Positions 1 through 7,268 of a DNA stretch of 16,533 bases are shown here, one piece after another. A program made the position numbers and the translations under genes. The DNA comes from Chrysochromulina tobinii (taxonomy: Eukaryota > Haptophyta > Prymnesiales > Chrysochromulinaceae). The notes under the pieces are model-generated. The model worked only from the letters and a program-made list of their open reading frames with translations, ran no database searches and was not told where the DNA came from. The stretch is taken from positions 1 through 16,533 of the forward strand of contig JWZX01002027.1 of assembly GCA_001275005.1 (NCBI GenBank), given 5' to 3'. Every line of letters begins with the position of its first letter. Within the stretch, counting starts at the first letter, position 1.

Positions 1-57
<57 letters not shown>
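1..57. repeat. Perfect (GCC/GGC)n microsatellite, about 19 units
   Basis: Uninterrupted trinucleotide repeat at the left window edge. On the minus strand it is in frame with the GTF3C3-like gene and encodes a polyglycine run of at least 18 residues, continued inward (58-90) by an imperfect Gly/Ser stretch. It extends beyond the window, so its true length is unknown. Confidence 0.95.
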
Positions 58-649
58 TGCCGCTGCCACTGCCACCACCAGTGCTGCCGCCGCAAGCGCC
101 GCCGCTCATTTGCGAGGGTGTCGCGGGTGTGAGCAGCGCCTCGAGCAGGTGGATCGCCTTACCCACGTGCCCTAGCCGGTGGTACGAGCGAACCAGCCGA
201 CGGACGACGTGCGTGTCATCGGGCCGATTGCGCAGCAGCGGCAACAGCGCCCTGGCTGCCTTGCGGTGCTCGCCCGTCTCGCTCAGCAGCAGCGCGTGCT
301 CCCACTGCGCGTCCTGATCATCGGGATTGAGCGCGAGCACGCGCTGCAGGCAGTAGATGCACTGCTGCACCTCGCCGTGCTGCTTTGCAAGCTGTGCGAG
401 CTGCTCCCACTGGTGCACGTCGCGCTTCGAGAGGTGCGCGGCCATCATGAAGAGCTTAAGCGCTTTGGTCACCTGGCCCGTCTCCTCGTAGATGAGGCCG
501 AGCGTCTGGTACGCGTGCGGCAGGCCGGGCGCCACGCGCACGACCTCGAGCAGCAGCTGGATGGCCTGCTGGAACTCGCGGTAGGCGTACTTCATGGTTG
601 CCTCGCCGATCATGCGCTGCACGTGCGGGTCAGCCTTGGTGGTTGACAT
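1..649 (-). CDS. GTF3C3: TFIIIC subunit GTF3C3/Tfc4 (TPR protein), N-terminal part, 3' end outside window
   Basis: This is the TPR-rich subunit of the RNA polymerase III factor TFIIIC (human GTF3C3/TFIIIC102, yeast Tfc4/tau131), which assembles TFIIIB on tRNA and 5S genes in the nucleus. Reading the minus strand from ATG at 649-647 gives tandem TPRs in the order typical of the family. The first includes GEATMKYAYREFQQAIQLLL, the next AYQTLGLIYEETGQVTKAL then FMMAAHLSKRD, later QQCIYCLQRVLALNPDD and HALLLSETGEHRKAA. Both the spacing and the AAHL signature match GTF3C3. After about 185 residues the protein enters a Gly/Ser then polyGly linker and runs off the window. The start has a good GCCATG context and an in-frame TGA three codons upstream. 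Only about ten residues precede the first TPR, whereas human and yeast orthologues carry over 100 acidic residues there. Either this N-terminus is short or an upstream exon was missed. Confidence 0.87.
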
Positions 650-936
650 GGCCGATCAGGGCGCAGTGAGGTTGCGACTGCCCTCGCATTTCCTCGGTGT
701 GAAATGGTTCATGATGGTTGTGAAATGGCTTATCTCCACAGTTCAACCTTCACCCCTTAGCCGAGGTAAGTAGAAAGACCAGCCACACGGTTCTGAAATT
801 TCAACATTACTTGTAACAATCTTGGTTTCTTGCATTTACGGCCAGACGTGTACAACTGTGTGAGACCATGAGACGCGATACAGAGTATTACGGTGGCCCG
901 GTATCCTGGCGTGCATCCGGGTACGACTTGAAATGA
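650..936. other. Short spacer: 5' flank of GTF3C3 gene and 3' flank of FkbM-like gene
   Basis: AT-richer than the coding DNA around it. It holds two copies of TGTGAAATGG (699-708 and 720-729) and, on the plus strand, a consensus-like splice donor GAG|GTAAGT at 763-771 with no coding sequence beside it. I see no RNA gene or ORF worth calling. The GTF3C3 promoter and the end of the FkbM-like transcript should both lie here. Confidence 0.5.
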
Positions 937-2000
937 CTAAATCCAAAAGTGAGCTCGGATGCCGAGTTGCCGCAGCGTGCCCATGGTCCTCATCGCTTCC
1001 TCCACAGTGACCGTCCTCTGATCCTTCTGGTTCGTCCCATGCAACGTGCAAGATTGCTTATCGTTGAGAAAGTCATCTTTCACACGAGCGGGAAACTCAT
1101 AGTAGAGCTCATCGATCAGCGTATGCAGCTCTGGCTCATTCAAAATGCGCTCAAGGATGCGCAGCTCGACGTCGGTGGTGTCAATGTCCAATTTGAGCAC
1201 CACGAAATCCTCGGGGCGCGCAGTGCGCTTGAGGATTCCCAACGCTGACTGGTCTGTTGCGTCCACCTTCCCAGGCTGGAAAGAGATCCCGGAGCGCAGC
1301 CTCTCCGGCACGAGCGCCATCCACACGCTCTCGTTGTGCCAACCCGCGTCAAAGCCCCAGATGTGGTCAAAAGTAATGCAGTGCCTCTCATAAAGCGAAC
1401 GAAAAAAGGGAATCGACGGCCCCAAGCCTTGCAAAGCTCGTGTATGGTTGTACCGCATCCTGAGTTCGTTCTCTATCCACTCACTCAAAGGCTCACCTGC
1501 CTTCCAAGATTCATCTCGCCTCTCTTTGGCAAGCGATGTGAATTGATGATTGCTCCGTCGATATGCACCACATCCGAGGTCGAAGAGCAGCCGTTGCCGA
1601 AAAGAACGACGGCACAACGTATCGGAGTTGCAATGGTTGCTAGGGAGAAGGTAGTCGACACCATACTTGTTCCTGATATTGTTCCTGATCTCGGTTGGAT
1701 ATCGTCGCCTCGGGCAGATGCAATCGGAGTGCGGGTGGCGCAATGAACCATGGAGTGGCTCGATTGGCTCAATGCAACCAGCTTGCTGCGACTCAAAGCG
1801 AGAGAGGACAGAGAGGTGCTCGCTGCGAGGAGGATCAGCTCTTAGGGATGGCGTCCAGCTTCGATTCGTTGCATTCAGCCAAGTCTTGATGTCAGTTGAG
1901 TTGGATTGGACATAAATAAGTGCGCAGTGATTCGTGGTGATCTTGGCCCATTGCACCTCGATGGCTGCGGGCAAGCACAAAGAACAACCGGAGGTTTCAT
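937..2000 (-). CDS. FkbM-like / SAM-dependent methyltransferase-fold protein
   Basis: A continuous reading frame runs from 1980 down to TAG at 937-939, about 347 codons with no in-frame ATG before codon 175. A methyltransferase motif I-like segment, LLFDLGCGAY, sits at residues 131-140. FVVLKLDIDTTDVE (259-272) matches the late acidic strand seen in FkbM-type O-methyltransferases, and ELYYEFPARV follows. The segments CIEPIEPLHGSLRHP and GLGPSIPFFRSLYERHC resemble a family of uncharacterised algal proteins I associate with haptophytes; substrate and location are unknown. The true start is unclear. A likely model is a 14-codon first exon from ATG at 2000-1998, joined at 1957 to 1822 across a 134-nt intron, which restores the frame exactly. 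Its codon use (many A/T-ending codons) is less GC-biased than its neighbours. A catalytic role is inferred from fold only. Confidence 0.62.
1823..1956 (-). other. Putative intron near the 5' end of the FkbM-like gene
   Basis: Proposed because the main frame lacks an early Met. Donor CGAG|GTGCAA (weak) at 1957/1956; acceptor CTGATCCTCCTCGCAG|C at 1823/1822, with a pyrimidine tract and a plausible CTGAT branch point. Splicing joins AG to C and gives codon AGC, so the exon starting at ATG 2000 enters the methyltransferase frame. The donor is suboptimal and other solutions exist. Confidence 0.35.
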
Positions 2001-2264
2001 GAGGTGCTGTGATCGAACTGAGTTTGTGAAAGGGTTAGTTGAATCAGGTGCGTGGTTTGGAATTATTCTTTAAAATGGAAGGGAAAGCGACAAAAGATAA
2101 AACGTGCAGCATATCGCCTTCCCGCGTGGTCCCCCACCGCAGTACTACCGATACTCGAGGCAGCTTAACTTCGCTGTTCGGATGGGAAGCGGTGACCCTG
2201 CCTGATGTGGCCGCACGTGGTAACCAAGGGTGAAAAGTCATTTATAAAGCATCTACTTTTTGCA
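2001..2264. promoter_or_regulatory. Divergent promoter region between FkbM-like gene (-) and PRORP gene (+)
   Basis: The two genes point away from each other and share this segment, which is distinctly AT-richer than the coding DNA. TTTATAAA at 2240-2247 is a TATA-like element on the plus strand, and AAAATGGAAGGGAAAG (2071-2086) gives an AT/purine-rich patch on the other side. TATA-like sequence only 18-25 bases before the second PRORP ATG (2265) would put transcription start inside the annotated N-terminus, so either it is not a functional TATA box or the protein starts later. Confidence 0.4.
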
Positions 2265-4820
2265 ATGCACTTCCTTCTTTCACAAGTCCCTCCACCGCCG
2301 CGATGTAGCCTCCTGCCCACATCAGAGCGGTCTTTTGCAGTGTCGCCCCAGACCGAAATCCAGCATCAAGAGCTGCACCTCCAGAGAGCCCCCCCTTCGA
2401 AATCCTCGTCGCCTTTGCATAGGCACTTCGCCATTCTGAGAGCAGTGCGCCTCGCGGCGAGACCCCGCGCGTCGCCGTCGCTGTTTGCGCTCTCGTCGCC
2501 GCTCGCGCCGCGCCGCCTCACCTTCTCCAAGACCGACCGCCTCCTCGAGTACCAGAAGTGGTACATGTCGCTCCCCTCGACTGCCGATGCGAGCGCGGTC
2601 AACGAGACGCTCTGGCCGCCGCGAGACAAGCAGGCGCGCCGGCTGTGGCACGAGCTGCAGCGGTTCAAGAAGCAGCAGATGGGCGGCGCCAAGAGCCACA
2701 TCCTCGACTTGCCGCCGCAGAGCAGCTACCTGCGCGCGTGCACGCACCACTACGCCAAGCTCCTCGGCCTCGCCACCGAGACGCAGGCCAGCGGCAACGG
2801 GCGTGCTGTGCGCGTCACCTTCGACGCGGCGACGGCCGGCAGCGCGCTCGGAGAGCTCGAGTTCTCCGCCGCCGCCCTGAGAAAGCGCAAGGACCCGCCG
2901 GACGCGCAGCCCGACGATAACGCCGACGACGACGGCGAGAAGGCCGACGGCGCATCACCGCGCCCCGAGGACGGGTCGAGCGGCGGCGCTGGCACGAGCG
3001 GCGGCGCTGGCACGAGCGGCGGCGCTGGCACGAGCGGCGGCGCTGGCACGAGCGGCGGCGCTGGCGTGAGCGGCGGCGGCGAGGGCGCGCCCGCGTCTTC
3101 ATCGGACGCGTCGGACGCGGCGCTCGAGCGCCATCGGCTGAAGAAGGCGTTCACCTCGCGCATCTCCAAGTGCGTCAAGACCAACGACACGGCTGCAGCG
3201 ACGGCCGCGTGGCGAGAGCTCGTCGCGAGCGGGATCGCGCCGCCGACGGACGTGTGCTCCACGCTACTGCACATCTACGCGTCGGCGCCGCAGCCGCTGC
3301 TCGCAGAGGCTCTCGAGGTCTTCGTCGCCGCCCAGAAGCAGGCCGCGCCCGCAGAGCCGATGTGGAGTGGCATCATCAAGCTGCACTGCGCGGCGGGCGA
3401 CCCAACAGCGGGCCTCGCACGCATCGAGGAGATGATCGCCGCGGGCGTCGCGCCGCGGCTGCGCTCCTTTTCGCCCATCATCAGCGCGGCGTGCGAGGCG
3501 CGAGATCATGAGCTCGCCGAGCGCTGTGTCGAGCTCGTCGAGGCGCGTGCAACCGAGTATAATCTCGCACTATCTCCATCGGAGCACGTGGAGCTGCTCC
3601 GGCTCGCGCTGTACCGGGCGGCGGCGACGGCGGCGGTGACGGCGGCGACGGCGGCGACGGCGGCGACGGCGGCGAGCTCGCGAGCTGCGGCGCCCGCGAC
3701 TCAAGCGACGTTCGACGTAAATGGTGGCGGCGCTCCGGCCGGAGTGCTCGAGGCGGCGCTTCGCCGGATGATGGTCGATGCGCCGCAGCTCGCGCCGAGC
3801 CACGTGGAGCGTGTCCTCGAGTCCTTTCGGGAGTACGGGCCGCAAGCGCGCTGGGTGGCGGTGCCCTGCGCCACAGACGCGCGCGGCGAGTGCTCGTACA
3901 GCGGGGTGACGCTCGCGCCGGCGCTCATTGACGAAGCCGAGCGCGCCGAGCTTCGGCGTCTCATTCCACAGCTCGTGGGCGCACGGATCAAGGCGACCGA
4001 GTTCGCCAAGTTTGCCCAGTGGATCGAGCGCGAGCTCGTACGTGCCGGGCCGTTCGACTACGTGCTCGACGGCGCCAACATTGGCTTCTTTGGCTGCTCC
4101 AAGGTCGAAAAGGCGCGTCGGCTCGCCAAGGCAGCGAGCGCCGTTGTGAGCGCCGGGGCCCACCCACCCTCGATCGAAGCGACGGCGGAGGCGACGGCGG
4201 AGGCCCACGCGAGCAGCGGCGGCGGCAAGGGCGGCGGCCGCGGCGGCGGCAAGGGCGGCGGCCGCTTCGAGGGCAAGGGAGGCGGCGGCGCTGGCGCTGG
4301 CGCCCACACAGGCAGCACCTTGAACCACCATCAAATCGACTGGCTGCTCGAGCACGTACGTCGCGCGTCGCCTGATGCGCGCGTCCTGCTGGTGCTACAC
4401 ACTTCCCACACGGCGGCCGACTCCCTCGCCCCCGCGGCGGCGGCGATCGTGCACCGGTGGCGCGCCGATGGTGTCTTATTCGAAACGCCGGCGGGCATGA
4501 ACGACGACTGGTACTGGCTCCATGCCGCCGTCGCGTCGGGTCCGGGGTGCAAGGTCGTCTCAAACGACGAGATGCGTGACCACACATTTGGCCTGATGGA
4601 CTCGCGTGTGTTTGCAAAGTGGCGCGAGCGGCACGTGGTCCACTTTGACATCCCGGGCGGCACGACGGCCGCGGCCGCGGGCCTCAAGCCTGCGCTGCTG
4701 CCGCCGCTGCCATACTCGCATGTGATGCAGGAGCATCCGAGCGGCTGCTGGCACGTGCCATGCGCAGAGCAGCACCCGAACGGCTGGGTATGCGTCCAGC
4801 GCCGGGAGGACCTCCTGTGA
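2205..4820 (+). CDS. PRORP: Protein-only RNase P (PRORP) with N-terminal R3H domain
   Basis: Removes the 5' leader of precursor tRNAs without an RNA subunit. From ATG 2205 the protein has 871 residues; the next ATG (2265, M21) is an equally good start. Residues 60-110 are Arg/Ser/Ala-rich, suggesting an organelle-targeting peptide. Residues about 140-203 match an R3H domain: LPPQSSYLRACTHHYAKLLG has the RxxxH signature (R177, H181). A (GTSGGA)-type linker follows, then PPR-like helices from about 305 to 445. The C-terminal NYN metallonuclease keeps all four aspartates: DGANIGF (D622), NDDWYWL (D767, D768) and SNDEMRDHTF (D788). WHVP (H850) and WVC (C863) supply half of the zinc site. The other half reads GECSYS (C563, S566), so the usual CxxC is CxxS. 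A Gly/Lys/Arg-rich insert of roughly 65 residues follows the first catalytic motif. Nuclear versus organellar location is inference. Confidence 0.95.
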   Translation: MWPHVVTKGEKSFIKHLLFAMHFLLSQVPPPPRCSLLPTSERSFAVSPQTEIQHQELHLQRAPPSKSSSPLHRHFAILRAVRLAARPRASPSLFALSSPLAPRRLTFSKTDRLLEYQKWYMSLPSTADASAVNETLWPPRDKQARRLWHELQRFKKQQMGGAKSHILDLPPQSSYLRACTHHYAKLLGLATETQASGNGRAVRVTFDAATAGSALGELEFSAAALRKRKDPPDAQPDDNADDDGEKADGASPRPEDGSSGGAGTSGGAGTSGGAGTSGGAGTSGGAGVSGGGEGAPASSSDASDAALERHRLKKAFTSRISKCVKTNDTAAATAAWRELVASGIAPPTDVCSTLLHIYASAPQPLLAEALEVFVAAQKQAAPAEPMWSGIIKLHCAAGDPTAGLARIEEMIAAGVAPRLRSFSPIISAACEARDHELAERCVELVEARATEYNLALSPSEHVELLRLALYRAAATAAVTAATAATAATAASSRAAAPATQATFDVNGGGAPAGVLEAALRRMMVDAPQLAPSHVERVLESFREYGPQARWVAVPCATDARGECSYSGVTLAPALIDEAERAELRRLIPQLVGARIKATEFAKFAQWIERELVRAGPFDYVLDGANIGFFGCSKVEKARRLAKAASAVVSAGAHPPSIEATAEATAEAHASSGGGKGGGRGGGKGGGRFEGKGGGGAGAGAHTGSTLNHHQIDWLLEHVRRASPDARVLLVLHTSHTAADSLAPAAAAIVHRWRADGVLFETPAGMNDDWYWLHAAVASGPGCKVVSNDEMRDHTFGLMDSRVFAKWRERHVVHFDIPGGTTAAAAGLKPALLPPLPYSHVMQEHPSGCWHVPCAEQHPNGWVCVQRREDLL
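2979..3068 (+). repeat. 18-bp minisatellite, 5 units, inside PRORP
   Basis: Unit AGCGGCGGCGCTGGCACG repeated five times, the last with a C/T-type change (GGCGTG). In frame it encodes five SGGAGT-type hexapeptides linking the R3H part to the PPR part. Near-perfect identity implies recent expansion, and copy number probably varies between strains. Confidence 0.95.
3616..3675 (+). repeat. GCGACGGCG microsatellite-like tract in PRORP
   Basis: Irregular GCG/ACG triplet tract encoding an Ala/Thr run between the PPR array and the central domain. The position is typical of a flexible linker, and no fold is expected. Confidence 0.8.
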
Positions 4821-5308
4821 CCCGACCGTCTCAGCCACAGCCGGGTGGAGTGAACGGTGAAGCGATTCCACCGATATGATTCGGAACGTAGTTGGTGGGT
4901 GCTGGGTGTGAGGCTTGTACTCGTACTACGTATATACTTCTCCGCTTCCGACCCAAAACGAAGGAAAGGAGTAACACAGCGCGGGAATAGCACGCTTCCA
5001 GTTCCAGTGAGTTGCGACTTGTCTTCCGCGCGGCTTTGCGACGCGAACCGAACTGGACGCTACGCCCCGCCGCGAGGACACGACACCACAGTGCAGCGGC
5101 ACCCGCAACAGCAGTCAGCAGCACACTGCCCATCGCACACCGCATCCCACGGCGCGGACGGGTTCTCTAACCCACGTAGATGCGGCACTGGCCGCTGAGG
5201 TCTGTCCCTGTGACGCTACCTCGGCTCCTAAACAATCAACAGCGCCGCGTCTCATCTTCTCATCTCGCCCTCGACGTCCGCGGACTAATTGCAGCGTCTA
5301 ATCGCTAT
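4821..5308. other. Convergent intergenic region between PRORP (+) and NAK-type kinase (-)
   Basis: About 490 bp with both flanking genes ending into it. Short frames exist on both strands but show no domain, bias or repeat that supports coding. I see no AATAAA signal, tRNA boxes or hairpin worth calling. Both 3' UTRs should lie here. Confidence 0.5.
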
Positions 5309-7268
5309 CTAATCGAGGGCGCCACCGGGTGGCGGCAGCAAAGCTCCAGCTTTAGGTGGCGGCGGCGGCAGCAAAGCTCCAGCTTTAGGTGGCGGCGGCG
5401 GCGGCGGCAAAGCTCCAGCTTTAGGTGGCGGCGGCGGCGGCAAAGCTCCAGCTTTAGGTGGCGGCGGCGGCGGCAAAGCTCCAGCTTTCGGTGGCGGCGG
5501 CGGCGGCAAAGCTCCAGCTTTAGGTGGCGGCGAGGCTACAAAGTCGCCGAAATCGTCGTCGTCGTCCTCGAGGATGCCTGTGCCTGGAGGCTGCGATCCT
5601 GCACTGAAAGCGCCAAAGGCGTCTTTTGGCACGCCCCCCTCCATTGTGGTCGGTTGGGGCGTCACGCCGCCCTCCGATGGGGTTGTTTCTGGCGTCTGTG
5701 AGGTCTGCTTGGCCGCGCCTGACACGCTCTGCACCGGCTTCGGTTCGTCAAATGCGTCGAACGCCGGGAACTCGTAGCTGCCGCCCTCGACGAACAGCGC
5801 CTCTTCGCTCTTCACTGACGAACCTTTGACGAACAGCGCCTCGTCACTCCTCTTGGCGGACGCAGCGGGGGCGAGTCGCACGCGCACCACAGCACCAAAA
5901 GCGGCGGGATCCTCGTCGTCGTCGTCCTTGCCGTCGTCGTCCTCGGCCTCCACCGTGGCAGCTGCAGCTGCTGCCGGCGCAACGGTAATGGAGAGGAGGA
6001 CCAACCTCGAGATGGTGCCCGCATCGGCGCCGTCGGGCAGACCGTCCAAGGGGGCCTTAAAGTCGACGTCGAACTCGGCAAACGCTGCATCAAAGGTGGC
6101 GGTGGCGGCGGCGGATGATGATGAGGATGGTTCGGGCGATGGCTCCTGAGGTGTTGTCATCGTCGTCGTCGGCGGCGGCGGTGTCGGCGGCGGCGGTGTC
6201 GGCGGCGGCTGCGATGCCTGCGTCGGCGCGGGGCTCGATGCAGGGTCGGCCAACGCGGCGCGCAGCTTGCGCACCGCGGCCAGCACGTCGGCAGCCGACG
6301 GGCGAAGGGTAGGGTCGGGGGCGAGAAGCGCACGGATGAGCCTCTGCACACTGGAAGGGTGGGACGGAGTAACTGGGATGGTGTACGCCGCATTCAGGAT
6401 TTGGAGCGAGGACGAGTCCTTGAACGGGTGGTCGATGTAGCAGAGCGAATAAAGGATGCAGCCGAGAGCCCATACGTCCACCTTCTCGCCCACCTCTTGA
6501 TTGCGGTACAGGTCGACCATCTCGGGCGCGCGGTACCTGATAAGATGGAGGCCATCAAAGGTCATCACAGAGCCACACAGAGCCCATCAAAAGGCGCTGG
6601 GAGCATCTCGGGCGCGCGGCTTACATGAGGGTTGAGTACTTGTGTATGCGCTCTTCCTCGATAGCAGCCTCTTTGCGAGTGCGCGTCGCGCTGAGCTTCG
6701 TAGTGACCGCCGAGCCAAAGTCGCACAGGACGTACCGCCCATCGGCCGTGCCCAGCACATTCTCGAGCTTCAGATCGCGATGGGTCACGGGCGGCGAGAG
6801 TGCATGCATGTGCGCAATCGAGGCCACTGCCTCCTCAAAGATCGCGAGGACGCGCAGAATGGGCAGCGGCTCGCGCTTGTCGAAGGCCCCGCTCTTGCCT
6901 TTCTGGTACAGCAGGTCGATCAGGCTGCCATTCGGGCACATCTCGAGCAGCATCCAGTACTCGGTGGCGTTGCGGACCGTGGGAGATGGCCGATTCATCG
7001 TACCGTACATTTGCACGAAGCCCCGATGACCGGCGAGCTGCTGCAACACACGCATCTCCATCTCGGCAATCTGGCGTGTGTCCGCATCTTGAGCAAGCAC
7101 CTTTTTCACGGCAAATTGCCTGGCGCCCGACACTTCTTTGGCCGCGTAGACGTAAGAATAGCCACCTTCGGCAAGCTGCCTTGTTGTCGCAACAGTTATG
7201 CCCGAGCCCTCGAAGACTATCTTCTCGGCATCGAATCCGCTCGTTAGTTTCTTGAGGTAACTGAACAT
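5309..7268 (-). CDS. NAK-family (AAK1/GAK/Ark-like) Ser/Thr protein kinase, two exons
   Basis: Spliced model: 7268-6625 joined to 6536-5309, 1872 nt, 623 residues. The start MFSYLKK at 7268 resembles family N-termini. Kinase domain is about residues 28-308: GGYSYVY glycine loop (35-41), FAVKK (K55), HRDLKLEN (D165), CDFGS (D183) with the Cys before DFG usual in NAK kinases, and KYSTLMYRAPEMVDLY across the splice junction. WALGCILYSLCY follows. Relatives phosphorylate clathrin-adaptor mu subunits or regulate actin patches at endocytic sites. The roughly 310-residue tail is Pro/Ser/acidic. It includes DDDDDFGDF (about 537-546), like the acidic-Phe motif bound by AP-1 gamma and GGA ear domains, plus FDAF and FGAF motifs, which supports a coated-vesicle role. 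It ends in six PPPPPPKAGAL-type repeats. The substrate is inferred from family. Assignment to AAK1, GAK or plant-type subgroup is not possible here. Confidence 0.9.
5340..5530 (-). repeat. 33-36 bp minisatellite, six units, in kinase C-terminus
   Basis: Six copies of AAAGCTCCAGCTTT separated by GGTGGCGGC-type spacers (unit lengths 33, 36, 33, 33, 33). They encode P(n)KAGAL repeats, and length variation comes from the number of GGC triplets. Each core is itself an inverted repeat (AAAGCT-CC-AGCTTT). The polyproline could bind SH3, WW or profilin-type partners, but that is only inference. Confidence 0.93.
6537..6624 (-). other. 88-nt spliceosomal intron in the kinase gene
   Basis: Donor CTCAT|GTAAGC at 6625/6624 and acceptor CTTATCAG|GTACC at 6537/6536 on the minus strand. 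Unspliced, the frame meets TAA immediately. Spliced, it yields T-L-M-Y-R-A-P-E-M, the expected activation-segment end of NAK kinases. The 16-bp CATCTCGGGCGCGCGG (plus strand) occurs at both ends of the element, 6604-6619 and 6518-6533. Confidence 0.93.

Noticed and set aside
179-646. Plus-strand frame of 155 codons
   Set aside because: Antisense to the GTF3C3 TPR sequence, which is clearly recognisable on the minus strand. The plus-strand peptide has no domain.
763-771. Consensus-like splice donor GAG|GTAAGT on the plus strand
   Set aside because: No coding sequence upstream of it on that strand; probably chance.
650-936. Search for tRNA A/B boxes in this and the other spacers
   Set aside because: No GGTTCGA-type B box with a matching A box and stem was found by eye in any intergenic stretch.
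3570-4355. Minus-strand frame of 261 codons opposite PRORP
   Set aside because: Ala/Arg-rich GC shadow of the PRORP catalytic region; no motif.
6537-6568. Kinase exon 2 as a separate gene starting at ATG 6568 (MMTFDG)
   Set aside because: That ATG lies inside the intron. Splicing 6625 to 6536 recreates the conserved TLMYRAPEM segment and keeps the frame.
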